From positions 64,550 to 128,549 of the forward strand of contig JALONT010000007.1 of the NCBI GenBank assembly GCA_025454795.1: a DNA stretch of 64,000 nt, written 5' to 3'. The DNA is from Bacteroidales bacterium (lineage in GTDB: Bacteria > Bacteroidota > Bacteroidia > Bacteroidales > VadinHA17). The position numbers were made by a program, and so were the translations under genes. The notes under the pieces are model-generated. The model did not search any database, was not told the origin of the DNA, and worked only from the letters and a program-made list of their open reading frames with translations. Every line of letters begins with the position of its first letter. The first letter of the stretch is position 1. This document shows positions 8,539 to 17,878 of this stretch, piece after piece.

Positions 8539-9705
8539 ATGAAAAAACCCCTGCTAATTGTAACCATCATTCTGGTAGTAATACTTGTTCTGCCGGTAAT
8601 CAATCTGCTCCGCTGGACTTTTCAGGAGAAAAAGCCCATGGGTATAATAATTGTTGACAAGACAGTTCCTACCCTTGAAAGGGAAAAGCATAAGTCTTTT
8701 AACTGGATTCTTACAAGCGATAGATTTGTTAAGAAAGAGAAAAAAACCAGCTATTCCTATAAGAAGGATTACTTTGGGTTTGTACCTAAAAGGCCTCTTA
8801 AAGAAAAGCTGTGGGGTAAAAACAGCTACAACCTTACAGAGGCAATCCAGGAACTTCCTGAAAAGAATGACGCAGTCTATTTTACCGACACTTATGGGGT
8901 TTTCTTCAACGACTGGTACAGGGGAATCAATAAAAGCAGGAGATCAAGAAAACTGGAAGGGGCGCTCAACAATACCGATAATCTCCTGATCAAGGAGATG
9001 AAAGACCGGAATAAACTGGTTATACTTGAATATAACAGTTTCGATTATCCGACAGCTGAATATGAATCCTACAGAATCCAGGAACGTCTGGGAATTAAAT
9101 GGTCTGGCTGGACCGGAAAATACTTCAGCTCACTTGATACTGCTGCAAAAGGTAATGAAGATTTTCCAATCTGGATGACCGCAATGTACCGCAAACAATT
9201 TAAAAAACCATGGACATTCAAAAAAGCTGGTATTGTCTTTCTTCGCGATAGAGGTATAATTGTATTTGAAGAGGGCACCCTCCTGAAGAACCCTATGCCT
9301 GAGATTATCTCTGATTCAGCATTCATCGCCAAATGGAAACTGCCGGAAACTGTAGCTTTCGACCAGTGGTTCGATATTATTGATCCACTTGAAAATAAAG
9401 TTGTTTCAAAATTCAGGATTGAAACAACCGCTCTCGGTGATTCTCTTCTCGGTGAATATGGGCTCTCTAACGAATTTCCTGCAGTTACTCAGGAACCTGT
9501 CGCACAGAGAACTTACTACTTCTCAGGTGATTTTGCAAATAAAGACATCCCTGTCTGGACTTCACGTTTCAGAGGTGTCGAAAACCTGAAAGGTATCCTC
9601 TATTCCAAAAAACCGGATGATACGAGAAGATTCTTCTGGCTCTATTACAGGCCACTTATAGAAGGTATCTTTAACGAATATTATGACTCAATGTCAGCTA
9701 AATAA
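8539..9705 (+). CDS. membrane-anchored protein of unknown function, 388 aa
   Basis: I do not recognise this protein. Residues 5-25 form one hydrophobic helix without a clear cleavage site, so the remaining about 360 residues are probably periplasmic and anchored in the inner membrane. The soluble part is rich in aromatic residues (for example VYFTDTYGVFFNDWYRG, GIKWSGWTGKYFSS and FFWLYYRPLIEGIFNEYY) and basic residues, with a central alternating strand/helix pattern (NKLVILEYNSFDYPTAEYE) that recalls a Rossmann-like or amidotransferase-like fold. A later FRGVENLKGILYSKKPDD segment is strand-rich. It stands alone, with a terminator directly after it. Composition is like its neighbours. Confidence 0.8.
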   Translation: MKKPLLIVTIILVVILVLPVINLLRWTFQEKKPMGIIIVDKTVPTLEREKHKSFNWILTSDRFVKKEKKTSYSYKKDYFGFVPKRPLKEKLWGKNSYNLTEAIQELPEKNDAVYFTDTYGVFFNDWYRGINKSRRSRKLEGALNNTDNLLIKEMKDRNKLVILEYNSFDYPTAEYESYRIQERLGIKWSGWTGKYFSSLDTAAKGNEDFPIWMTAMYRKQFKKPWTFKKAGIVFLRDRGIIVFEEGTLLKNPMPEIISDSAFIAKWKLPETVAFDQWFDIIDPLENKVVSKFRIETTALGDSLLGEYGLSNEFPAVTQEPVAQRTYYFSGDFANKDIPVWTSRFRGVENLKGILYSKKPDDTRRFFWLYYRPLIEGIFNEYYDSMSAK

Positions 9706-9734
9706 GGTTAGAATCATTACATCATAATTAAAGG

Positions 9735-9764
9735 AGTACAGGTATCATAACCTGTACTTTTTTT
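9735..9764 (+). terminator. rho-independent terminator after 8539-9705
   Basis: A 9-bp stem (AGTACAGGT with ACCTGTACT, loop ATCATA) runs into a stretch of seven T. Confidence 0.88.
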
Positions 9765-9798
9765 ATATTTACAGCTATTTGTCTATTAATTCTTGGAA

Positions 9799-10566
9799 AT
9801 GAAAATCTCTGTTATACAGCCAGATACAATATGGGAAGATAAAGTTCATAATCTTGAAAAGATCGAACAAATGATGTCAGAACTTAAAGATACCGATGTC
9901 GTCATCCTTCCTGAAATGTTTAATACCGGGTTCTCAATGAATCCGGAACATTTATACGAATCTCCTGGCTCCGTAACATTCGACTGGATGATCCATATCT
10001 CGGAAAAAAAGAACTTTGGGATCTGTGGAAGCTATATCGTCAGAGATAATAACAGGTACTTCAACAGATGGATTTTCGTTACCCCTGAAAACAAATTCCT
10101 GAAATACGATAAACGACATCTTTTCAGGATGAGTAATGAGGAGGAATCATTTACTCCGGGGAAAAAGCGGCTTACTTTCAGGTTCAGAGACATAAGAATA
10201 TGCGCAAATATATGCTATGACCTGAGATTTCCCGTTTGGTCCAGAAACAAAAATGATTATGACCTTCTCATAAATTCAGCTAACTGGCCCTTATCGAGGA
10301 AAGACGTCTGGATTACTTTGCTTAAAGCGAGAGCTATTGAAAATCAGTGTTTTGTTGCTGCAGCAAACAGAGTTGGAACCGACGGAGCCGGTATTAAATA
10401 TTGCGGTAATTCAATGATCATAGATCCGAAAGGAGTGATCATTGCTTCAGCAAACCAGAGCGAAGAATGTTCCATTTCCGGTGAAATTTCAATGTCTGAA
10501 CTTTCAGCTTTCAGAACAAAATTCCCCGTTTGGAAAGATGCCGACAACTTTACAATCAAAAGTTAA
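9799..10566 (+). CDS. nitrilase-superfamily omega-amidase (YafV-like)
   Basis: A 255-residue carbon-nitrogen hydrolase. The Glu-Lys-Cys triad is visible at E39 (VILPEMFNTGFS), K105 (YDKRHLF) and C139 (ICYDLRFPVW). The F-N-T-G-F-S and D-L-R-F-P-V-W signatures point to the omega-amidase/YafV group, which hydrolyses alpha-ketoglutaramate and ketosuccinamate left by glutamine- or asparagine-dependent transamination. The family is cytosolic and the protein has no signal peptide. The frame can also start at a TTG at 9793; the ATG at 9799 gives the usual MKISVIQ N-terminus. It stands alone, between a terminator upstream and a 14-bp repeat array downstream, and converges on the FAD oxidase. Confidence 0.88.
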   Translation: MKISVIQPDTIWEDKVHNLEKIEQMMSELKDTDVVILPEMFNTGFSMNPEHLYESPGSVTFDWMIHISEKKNFGICGSYIVRDNNRYFNRWIFVTPENKFLKYDKRHLFRMSNEEESFTPGKKRLTFRFRDIRICANICYDLRFPVWSRNKNDYDLLINSANWPLSRKDVWITLLKARAIENQCFVAAANRVGTDGAGIKYCGNSMIIDPKGVIIASANQSEECSISGEISMSELSAFRTKFPVWKDADNFTIKS

Positions 10567-10591
10567 TCTTCTCTTAACCTCACCATAGAAA

Positions 10592-10661
10592 CCGCAAACC
10601 TCAAGCCGCAAACCTCAAGCCGCAAACCTCAAGCCGCAAACCTCAAGCCGCAAACCTTAAA
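10592..10661. repeat. 14-bp tandem array (5 units) between convergent genes
   Basis: Four perfect copies of CCGCAAACCTCAAG and one degenerate last copy fill the gap between two converging genes, ending 7 bp before the stop codon of the FAD oxidase. Confidence 0.9.
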
Positions 10662-10667
10662 CCTCTT

Positions 10668-13610
10668 TTACTTCTTCTTCAACGCGTCATATAATATCTC
10701 GACAGGGTGTATGGCCGTTCTTCCGGTCCCGTCCTTTATATGATTTCTGCAACTGGTCCCGGGTGCTGCTATGATTACACTTTCATCCGCTTCCCTTACT
10801 TCAGGAAACAATACCAGTTCACCGATTCTGTTTGAGAGATCAAAATGCTCTTTCTCATAACCAAACGATCCTGCCATCCCGCAACAGCCTGAAGGTATCT
10901 CCCTGACTTTGTAATTAACAGGAATTGAGAGCATTTCGATAGAAGGAGTTGAAGAGGCAATAGCCTTTTGCTGGCAATGGGCATGCAGAAGTATCTCTGC
11001 GGGAGTATCAATAAACGATTCCCTGTTAATCCTGCCGGCTTTGAATTCATTTGAGATGAATTCATCAATTAAAAAACTGTTCTCAGCAATTCTCAAAGCA
11101 GCTTCTTTCAGGTCATCTCCTGCAAGTTCAGGATATTCATCCCTGAAACCCAGAATAGCAGATGGCTCAATACCTAGCAGGGGAAACTCTTCGTTTATAA
11201 GTTCTGAGAAGAGATTTATATTCCGTCTGATGATCTTCTTTGCTTTCCTGATCAATCCCTTTGAAAGAAATGTCCTTGCACTCAGGCTGTTTTTAACAGT
11301 GATCACTTTGTAGCCCAGAGCTGCAAGGAGTTTTATTGCCTTAATACCTGTCGGGGTGTCATTGTAATCAGTAAATTCATCAATAAGGAGGCAAACAGGT
11401 TTTTTTTCCGATTCCGTATTGACCGATTCAGGGTGTCTTCTTATCCATTCTTTTAATGTAAACCTGTGCAATAATGGTATTGACCTCCGGGAAGCAAAAC
11501 CTATGGTCTTTTTAATTACAATGGATAAGTATTTGTCTTTTAAAAAGAAATTAAAAATACCAGGTGCCAGGGAACCTATTCTGTTAACTGTTGAAATATA
11601 CGCTATTAGTATTGTCCTCAGAGGGATCCCGTGTTTATCATACCAGTGCTGGAGAAATTCAGCCTTAAGCTTCGCAATGTCCACACCGGAAGGGCATTCC
11701 GATTTGCATCCTTTGCAGGCAATGCAAAGATCAAGGATATCATATATTTCTTTATGATCCCATGGATTATTCTCATCAGCGCTCAGAAACTCCCTGATGA
11801 TGTTTGCCCTGGCCCTTGTAGAGTCTTTTTCTTCACCGGTAGCCATGAATGTAGGGCACATCGTTCCCCCGAGAACCTGTGTCTTGCGGCAATCTCCTGA
11901 ACCGTTACATTTCTCAGCTGCTCTTATTATTCCGTCCGAGGATGAAAAATCAAATATGGTTCCTATTTCCGGAGTCCTGATACCCGGAATATACCTCAGT
12001 GATGTATTCATCTGAGGGGTATCTGTGATTTTCCCCGGATTCATTATATTCTGAGGATCCCATATCTTTTTTACCTCTCTGAGCAGATTATAATTATGCT
12101 CTCCGATTATAATCGGAATGAATTCGCCTCTGAGTCTTCCGTCACCATGTTCACCGCTCATTGATCCGCGGTACTTCCTTACAAGCTTTGCTGTCTCAAT
12201 TCCGAGAGTTCTGAATAGCTGCACATCAGCTTCATCCTTTAAATTAAGAACCGGCCTTATGTGAAGTTCTCCGGTTCCTATATGAGCATGGTAGACTACA
12301 TCTTTACCATACGCCGACAGCATTTTTTCAAAATCCGCAATATATTCCGGCAGGTTTTCGACATTTACAACTGTATCCTCAATAAGTGATACCGGTTTTG
12401 GATCACCTTTCATGTTTGCCAGTACACCCAGCCCGGCTTTTCGCAGATCCCAGACTTTAGCAATATCTTTTCCCTTCACAACAGGAAATGCATAACCATA
12501 ACCGGCTGATCTTAATTCAAGTGTCATTTCCTCAATGACTTTCTCTGTTTCCCCGGATTTTTCCCTGGCAAACTCCACAATCACTATAGCTGCAGGCTTA
12601 CCCTCCAGAAAAAACCGGTTTCTTCTCTGACTGATATTCCCTTCAGTAAGCTGAAGGATCTTATCATCCATCATTTCAACCGCAGAGGGTTTATATTTTA
12701 ATGCTATTAGATTGGCCAGGAATGCATCATTTCTTTTGTCAAGATGTACGCAAACAATCGCTTTATCTGATGGAGGCAACTTAACGAGATTAAGCTTTAT
12801 TTCAGTGGTGACTGCCAATGTACCCTCAGAACCTGAAAGAATATTACAGAAATTAAAATACCTGTCTGATTTCTCATCAAATACCTCGTTATTAAAAAGA
12901 AGATCCAATGCATAACCTGTATTTCTTCTGGGGATTTTCGGATCCGGAAAGTTTTCTCTGATTTCCTTGCAGTTTACAGGATCACTGAGCAACTCCAGCG
13001 TTTTACGGTAAATATTTCCCTCGAGACCGGGCAGTAGGCATTTTTTATCGAAAGAAAGCTTGTCAACCGGTCCAAAAATTGCCTCTGATCCATCGCTTAA
13101 CAGCACTTTGAGTTCAATTAAGTGGTCACGTGTTGAACCATAGATGACAGAGTGAGAGCCACATGCATTGTTACCTACCATTCCCCCCAGGTTGCACCTG
13201 TTTGACGTTGAAGTTTCAGGGGCGAAAAACAAATCGTACTCTTTTAACCTGAGGTTAAGTTCATCGAGCACAACACCAGGTTCCACTCTTGCCCATAACT
13301 CATCTGTGTTTATCTCGAGAATCTTTTTCATGTATTTCGAGATATCGACTATAATACCTGAGCTTACAACCTGACCGGCAAGCGAAGTTCCTGCAGCCCT
13401 CATTGTTATTGCTGTTTTTTCTTCCGCGGCAAAAGCAATGATCTTTTTCAGATCAGATTTTCCTTTCGGCCATATCACAGCAACAGGAAACTCCTTATAT
13501 ACTGATGCATCAGTGGCATATATAGTCCTCGTAATTTTATCGTATTTAAGATCACCTTCGAGATTATTTGCAAGACTATCGAGACGAGAATAGATTGTAT
13601 CAGTTTTCAT
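10668..13610 (-). CDS. FAD-linked oxidase fused to 4Fe-4S/CCG domains (GlcD-GlpC type)
   Basis: A 980-residue fusion. Residues about 30-540 are a PCMH-type FAD-binding oxidase with its C-terminal cap (TMRAAGTSLAGQ, TSNRCNLGGMVGNNACGSHS, YHAHIGTGELHIRP, SGEHGDGRLRGEF), as in D-lactate or glycolate dehydrogenase. Residues about 560-670 carry two cysteine groups, the second being CIACKGCKSECPSG, a 4Fe-4S site. The end resembles the CCG heterodisulfide-reductase/GlpC domain (HCQQKA and SGCCGMAGSFGYE). Such single-chain enzymes oxidise a D-2-hydroxyacid, most likely D-lactate, and pass electrons to the membrane pool or a soluble carrier. The substrate is inferred. Length is normal for the fusion. 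It is transcribed divergently from the fermentation operon, which fits lactate use feeding acetyl-CoA. Confidence 0.88.
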   Translation of the reverse strand: MKTDTIYSRLDSLANNLEGDLKYDKITRTIYATDASVYKEFPVAVIWPKGKSDLKKIIAFAAEEKTAITMRAAGTSLAGQVVSSGIIVDISKYMKKILEINTDELWARVEPGVVLDELNLRLKEYDLFFAPETSTSNRCNLGGMVGNNACGSHSVIYGSTRDHLIELKVLLSDGSEAIFGPVDKLSFDKKCLLPGLEGNIYRKTLELLSDPVNCKEIRENFPDPKIPRRNTGYALDLLFNNEVFDEKSDRYFNFCNILSGSEGTLAVTTEIKLNLVKLPPSDKAIVCVHLDKRNDAFLANLIALKYKPSAVEMMDDKILQLTEGNISQRRNRFFLEGKPAAIVIVEFAREKSGETEKVIEEMTLELRSAGYGYAFPVVKGKDIAKVWDLRKAGLGVLANMKGDPKPVSLIEDTVVNVENLPEYIADFEKMLSAYGKDVVYHAHIGTGELHIRPVLNLKDEADVQLFRTLGIETAKLVRKYRGSMSGEHGDGRLRGEFIPIIIGEHNYNLLREVKKIWDPQNIMNPGKITDTPQMNTSLRYIPGIRTPEIGTIFDFSSSDGIIRAAEKCNGSGDCRKTQVLGGTMCPTFMATGEEKDSTRARANIIREFLSADENNPWDHKEIYDILDLCIACKGCKSECPSGVDIAKLKAEFLQHWYDKHGIPLRTILIAYISTVNRIGSLAPGIFNFFLKDKYLSIVIKKTIGFASRRSIPLLHRFTLKEWIRRHPESVNTESEKKPVCLLIDEFTDYNDTPTGIKAIKLLAALGYKVITVKNSLSARTFLSKGLIRKAKKIIRRNINLFSELINEEFPLLGIEPSAILGFRDEYPELAGDDLKEAALRIAENSFLIDEFISNEFKAGRINRESFIDTPAEILLHAHCQQKAIASSTPSIEMLSIPVNYKVREIPSGCCGMAGSFGYEKEHFDLSNRIGELVLFPEVREADESVIIAAPGTSCRNHIKDGTGRTAIHPVEILYDALKKK

Positions 13611-13781
13611 ACATGGTTTCGAGCTGCTAATTTAGGAAAAAAACGAAATTATACTAAGCGACCGTACAGTCATTAAAAAACAAAACTCTGATATTAATCA
13701 TGCTTTACAAAATTGGATAATCGAACTTTTTTTTCGTACATTTAGAAAAATTTTTCGATAATACTAAAATATTGATATACA

Positions 13782-14786
13782 ATGGAGTTATTGGATAGAT
13801 TAAAACAAAATGCCAGATTACATAACAAACGGATAGTTCTACCGGAGGGATATGAAGAAAGGACAATTCAGGCTGCAGATATTGCTATTGCAGAGGGATT
13901 GGCTCAGATTATATTAATAGGCGATCCTGCAGAGATAAAATCCCACGCTGACAGATTAGGATTAAAGAACCTTGGAAAAGCAAAATTAGTCGATCCAAAA
14001 GCCCATCCTAAAAAAGATGATTATATCAATTTGATGGTTGAACTTAGAAAGAATAAGGGAATGACCAGGGAAGAGGCATCAAAACTCATAGAGGATCCAC
14101 TTTATCTGGGTGTCCTGATGATTAAGAACGGAGATGCCGATGGAGAAGTATCAGGAGCCGATCATGCAACTGGAGATGTGCTGAGACCTGCATTTCAATA
14201 TATCAAAACTGCTCCGGGAATTTCGGTAGTTTCAGGCGCCTTTATTATGATACTCCCCGACAAAAGCTTTGGCGAAAATGGAGTTCTCATTTTTGCAGAT
14301 TCAGGCGTAAGCCCTAATCCGACAGACAGAGAACTGGCAGAGATTGCAGTATCTTCAGCTCATACTGCAAAAGTTCTTGCCGGGATGGAACCGAAAGTTG
14401 CACTACTCAGCTTCTCAACAAAAGGCAGTGCCAAACATGAGCTGGTTGATAAAGTTATTAGTGCTACCCGCATCGCCCAGCAGATGGCTCCGGAATTATT
14501 AATTGATGGTGAACTGCAGGGTGATGCTGCACTTATTGAAGCTATTGGGCAGAAAAAAGCTCCGGGGAGCAAAATTGCCGGTAAGGCTAATGTACTTATT
14601 TTCCCTGATCTGAACTGCGGGAATATTGCCTATAAACTCGTTCAGCGTCTTGCTCACGCTGAAGCACTTGGACCAATTCTTCAGGGAATGGCTGCACCTA
14701 TAAATGATCTTTCCCGTGGTTGCTCGGTAAATGATATCGTATGCATGATAGCTATTGCAGCAAACCAGGCCGCCGGAATAAAGTAA
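13782..14786 (+). CDS. pta: phosphate acetyltransferase
   Basis: Pta interconverts acetyl-CoA and acetyl phosphate. At 334 residues it is the short form without the N-terminal DRTGG extension. Motifs: RIVLPEGYEERTIQAAD near the start, KNGDADGEVSGADHATGDVLRP in the middle, FADSGVSPNPT, LLSFSTKGSA and FPDLNCGNIAYKLVQRL at the end. It is the first gene of a five-gene run on one strand (spacings 29, 22, 6 and 17 bp) that also encodes acetate kinase, two phosphotransbutyrylase-like enzymes and butyrate kinase. The 170 bp upstream are AT-rich; TACATTTA at 13737 resembles a -7 box with one mismatch. The operon implies substrate-level ATP formation from both acetyl and longer acyl phosphates. Confidence 0.96.
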   Translation: MELLDRLKQNARLHNKRIVLPEGYEERTIQAADIAIAEGLAQIILIGDPAEIKSHADRLGLKNLGKAKLVDPKAHPKKDDYINLMVELRKNKGMTREEASKLIEDPLYLGVLMIKNGDADGEVSGADHATGDVLRPAFQYIKTAPGISVVSGAFIMILPDKSFGENGVLIFADSGVSPNPTDRELAEIAVSSAHTAKVLAGMEPKVALLSFSTKGSAKHELVDKVISATRIAQQMAPELLIDGELQGDAALIEAIGQKKAPGSKIAGKANVLIFPDLNCGNIAYKLVQRLAHAEALGPILQGMAAPINDLSRGCSVNDIVCMIAIAANQAAGIK

Positions 14787-14815
14787 ATATCTGTATTAAA
14801 TAAAATATTTCAACA

Positions 14816-16027
14816 ATGACTGTTCTTGTTTTAAACTGCGGAAGCTCTTCGATTAAATACCAGCTCTTCAAAATGTCAGATGGGTGTGTGATGCTTGCAA
14901 AAGGCCTCCTGGAGAGAATAGGACTCAATGAAAGTATCCTTACTCATAAACCTACCGGTAAGGAACCTCATAAGGTCATAGCAGATATCCCTGACCACAC
15001 AACAGGTATCAATATAGTAATGGAAATGCTCTGCGACCCGGAACATGGCGTAATTAAGAATGTTAATGAAATAAAAGCTGTCGGTCACAGGGTAGTTAAC
15101 GGTGGTGAACATTATAAAGAGAGCGTGCTGATCGATAATGATGTTAAAAAAGATATCGAGACCTGTATCGACCTGGCCCCGCTCCATAATCCTGCCAACC
15201 TGAAAGGTATCTTATCTGTCGAAAAACTGATCCCCGGTGTGCCTCAGGTTGCTGTGTTTGATACCTCCTTTCATCAGACAATGCCCGATTATGCTTATAT
15301 GTACGCTATCCCTTACGAGTATTACGACAAATATAAGATCAGGAAATATGGTTACCACGGAACCAGTCATAAATTTATTGCAAATAAGGCGGCAAAACTT
15401 CTTGGCTTAGACATCAAAGATCTGAAAATTATTACCTGCCATCTTGGTAACGGTGCTTCAATTACCGCTGTCAGGGGAGGTGAATCGGTCGATACTTCCA
15501 TGGGATTCACACCTGTCGACGGTCTGATAATGGGAACCAGAACCGGAGAGGTAGACCCGGGAGTGCTTGTCTATATTGCTGACAAAGAACATCTTAACGT
15601 TACAGGAGTCAACAATATGATAAACAAGAAGAGTGGTGTATTCGGTATTTCACAGATTTCTTCCGATATGCGGGACCTGGAAACAGCTGCTGCTGCCGGA
15701 AATAAAAAAGCTATCCTTGCGCTTAATATGTATGCTTATAAAGCTAAAAAATTTATCGGGTCATATATTGCAGCACTTAACGGAGTTGATGTACTTGTTT
15801 TTACAGGAGGTATCGGGGAGAATGATTTCAGTATGAGAAAAAAGATCTGCTCCGATATGGAGAACCTTGGGATCATCTTTGACAATGAAAAAAATGACGG
15901 GGTCAGGGGTAAGGACCTTATCATCTCAAAACCTGAATCGAAAGTCATTGTAATGGCAGTTGCAACCGATGAAGAATTTGTAATTGCATCTGATACACGT
16001 TATATTGTTGACCATCAAAAAGTTTAA
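14816..16027 (+). CDS. ackA: acetate kinase
   Basis: AckA makes ATP and acetate from acetyl phosphate. 403 residues, normal length. Signatures: VLNCGSSSIKYQLF at the N-terminus, VFDTSFHQTMP, YGYHGTSHKFI, HLGNGASITAV, DTSMGFTPVDGLIMGTRTGEVDPG and FTGGIGEND. It starts 29 bp after pta and is followed at 22 bp by the first ptb gene, so all are probably one transcript. Confidence 0.97.
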   Translation: MTVLVLNCGSSSIKYQLFKMSDGCVMLAKGLLERIGLNESILTHKPTGKEPHKVIADIPDHTTGINIVMEMLCDPEHGVIKNVNEIKAVGHRVVNGGEHYKESVLIDNDVKKDIETCIDLAPLHNPANLKGILSVEKLIPGVPQVAVFDTSFHQTMPDYAYMYAIPYEYYDKYKIRKYGYHGTSHKFIANKAAKLLGLDIKDLKIITCHLGNGASITAVRGGESVDTSMGFTPVDGLIMGTRTGEVDPGVLVYIADKEHLNVTGVNNMINKKSGVFGISQISSDMRDLETAAAAGNKKAILALNMYAYKAKKFIGSYIAALNGVDVLVFTGGIGENDFSMRKKICSDMENLGIIFDNEKNDGVRGKDLIISKPESKVIVMAVATDEEFVIASDTRYIVDHQKV

Positions 16028-16049
16028 TTAATATTAAAATTGACCAGGT

Positions 16050-16952
16050 ATGGTATTAAAAAGCCTTTCAGACCTCAGGAATATTGTTGCAGGTGGGCCT
16101 GTCCGAAAACTCGTCCTTGCAGCTGCACAGGATGAGCAATCCCTTGGTGCTGTTATCAGAGCATGGAAAGACAACCTTATCGAACCAATACTTATTGGTG
16201 ATAAAGAGGGAATTCAGAATATCTGTGCATCACATAACTATGACATTGCAGGTATTAGAATTATCCATGAACCCAATATGGACATGGCTGTTGAAATGTC
16301 GGTCAAAATGGTCAGCAATAAACAGGCTGACGTCCTGATGAAAGGAAAGGTCGGCACAAGCACTTTGCTTAAATGCGTACTGAATAGAGAGTGGGGATTA
16401 AGAACTGGTAATCTGCTTTCGCATATTGCTCTTTTTGAAGTTGACACATATCCAAAAGTCATTGCCGTTACCGATGTGGCAATGAATATTGCCCCCAATC
16501 TCCAGGATAAAATTGCTATCATCAATAATTCAGTATCATGCCTTATTAAGATCGGATATCATTTGCCAAAAGTCGCTATACTGGGTGCCGTTGAAATGGT
16601 CAACGAGAATATGGAGGCAACGCTCCATGCAGCCCTCTTATCAAAGATGTACCAGCGCGATCAGATCAGGAATTGTATTATTGACGGACCTCTTGCATTC
16701 GATAATGCAGTAAGCATTGAAAGTGCCAGGCTTAAAGGTATCCGTAGTGAAGTAGCCGGCGATACAGATATTCTCCTGATGCCCGACATAGAGGTAGGGA
16801 ATGTACTTTATAAGTCGCTGGTTTTCTTTGCAAAAGCTAAAGTAGCTTCAGTAATACTTGGGGCCAGTGTTCCCATAGTCCTTACCTCAAGATCTGACTC
16901 GGAACAGGCAAAATATGATTCAATTCTTCTCTCCGCAGCAGCCAGTAAATAA
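16050..16952 (+). CDS. ptb: phosphate butyryltransferase (first copy)
   Basis: A 300-residue member of the phosphate acetyl/butyryltransferase family. It should exchange CoA for phosphate on butyryl-CoA or a branched-chain acyl-CoA. Family segments are AAAQDEQSLGAVI, DVLMKGKVGTSTLL, GDTDILLMPDIEVGNVLYKSL and the terminal IVLTSRSDSEQAKYDSI. The second copy directly behind it is the same length and has the same layout but is well diverged, so this is an old tandem duplication or two enzymes with different acyl preference. Context with buk supports butyrate, isobutyrate or isovalerate formation. The substrate cannot be read from sequence. Confidence 0.9.
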   Translation: MVLKSLSDLRNIVAGGPVRKLVLAAAQDEQSLGAVIRAWKDNLIEPILIGDKEGIQNICASHNYDIAGIRIIHEPNMDMAVEMSVKMVSNKQADVLMKGKVGTSTLLKCVLNREWGLRTGNLLSHIALFEVDTYPKVIAVTDVAMNIAPNLQDKIAIINNSVSCLIKIGYHLPKVAILGAVEMVNENMEATLHAALLSKMYQRDQIRNCIIDGPLAFDNAVSIESARLKGIRSEVAGDTDILLMPDIEVGNVLYKSLVFFAKAKVASVILGASVPIVLTSRSDSEQAKYDSILLSAAASK

Positions 16953-16958
16953 CAAAAT

Positions 16959-17861
16959 ATGATCAGATCCCTCGATCAGATGGTTGAGACGGTGCTCGTA
17001 ATAAAAAAGAAGCACCGCATTGCTGTAGCCTGGGCACAGGATTTAAATACACTTGGAGCTGTTAATAACGCTGTAAATGCAGGTTTTGCCGAAGCAATCC
17101 TGATAGGAAAATCTGATGAGATAATAAGGCTTTGTGAAGATACTGGAATTGATCACAGGCATTTCAGTATAATTGAATCTGGGAACGATGCTGATGCAGC
17201 TTCTGAAGCAGTAAGATTAACCGTTGCCGGCGATGCTGATATTGTCATGAAAGGGCTAATAGGGTCCGACAAATTTCTTAAAGCAGTTATGGACAAGGAG
17301 AGAGGAATTATGATTCCCGGTGCTGTCCTTAGCTACGTCGGAGCAGTTGAAATGCCTTCATATCATAAACTCTTATTCATAACAGATCCTGCAGTTATTC
17401 CTTTTCCGGATCTGAAACAGAAGAGTTTAATGGCAGGATATGCTATTGAAATGGCTGCGAAATTCGGCATTAAAAAACCTAAATTAGCTCTGGTCAGTAC
17501 CACAGAAAAAATAAGTCATCATTTTCCCAGTTCGGCAGATTACGCTGAAATGCTGAAGATGTCAGAAAATGGAAGATTTGGTGATTGTATAATGGATGGT
17601 CCCCTTGACATATTTCTTGCCTGCGATAAGAAAAGCGTTGGTATTAAGGGTATTAATACTCCTGTGGATGGAGACGCCGACATCCTCCTGTTTCCATCCC
17701 TGGAATCCTGCAATGCTTTCTACAAGGGATTGATGTTATTTGCTCATGGTGAACTTGCAGGATTAATCAGAGGTACTAAAAAACCGGTTATTCTAATGTC
17801 CCGCAGCGAAAGTGAGAAATCTAAATATTTTTGTATTGCCCTTGCATGTTTAATGGCATAA
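16959..17861 (+). CDS. phosphate butyryltransferase-like (second copy)
   Basis: Starts 6 bp after the first copy and is also 300 residues. Shared landmarks are AWAQDLNTLGAVNNAV, DIVMKGLIGSDKFLKAV, DADILLFPSLESCNAFYKGL and VILMSRSESEKSKYF. Between residues about 110 and 200 the two copies differ most, including the stretch after the MKG motif (MIPGAVLSYVGAVEMPSYHK here), which lines the acyl/CoA site in relatives. Either it handles a different acyl-CoA or the two form a hetero-oligomer. buk follows at 17 bp. Confidence 0.88.
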   Translation: MIRSLDQMVETVLVIKKKHRIAVAWAQDLNTLGAVNNAVNAGFAEAILIGKSDEIIRLCEDTGIDHRHFSIIESGNDADAASEAVRLTVAGDADIVMKGLIGSDKFLKAVMDKERGIMIPGAVLSYVGAVEMPSYHKLLFITDPAVIPFPDLKQKSLMAGYAIEMAAKFGIKKPKLALVSTTEKISHHFPSSADYAEMLKMSENGRFGDCIMDGPLDIFLACDKKSVGIKGINTPVDGDADILLFPSLESCNAFYKGLMLFAHGELAGLIRGTKKPVILMSRSESEKSKYFCIALACLMA

Positions 17862-17878
17862 TATTAACTCTGTAAAGT

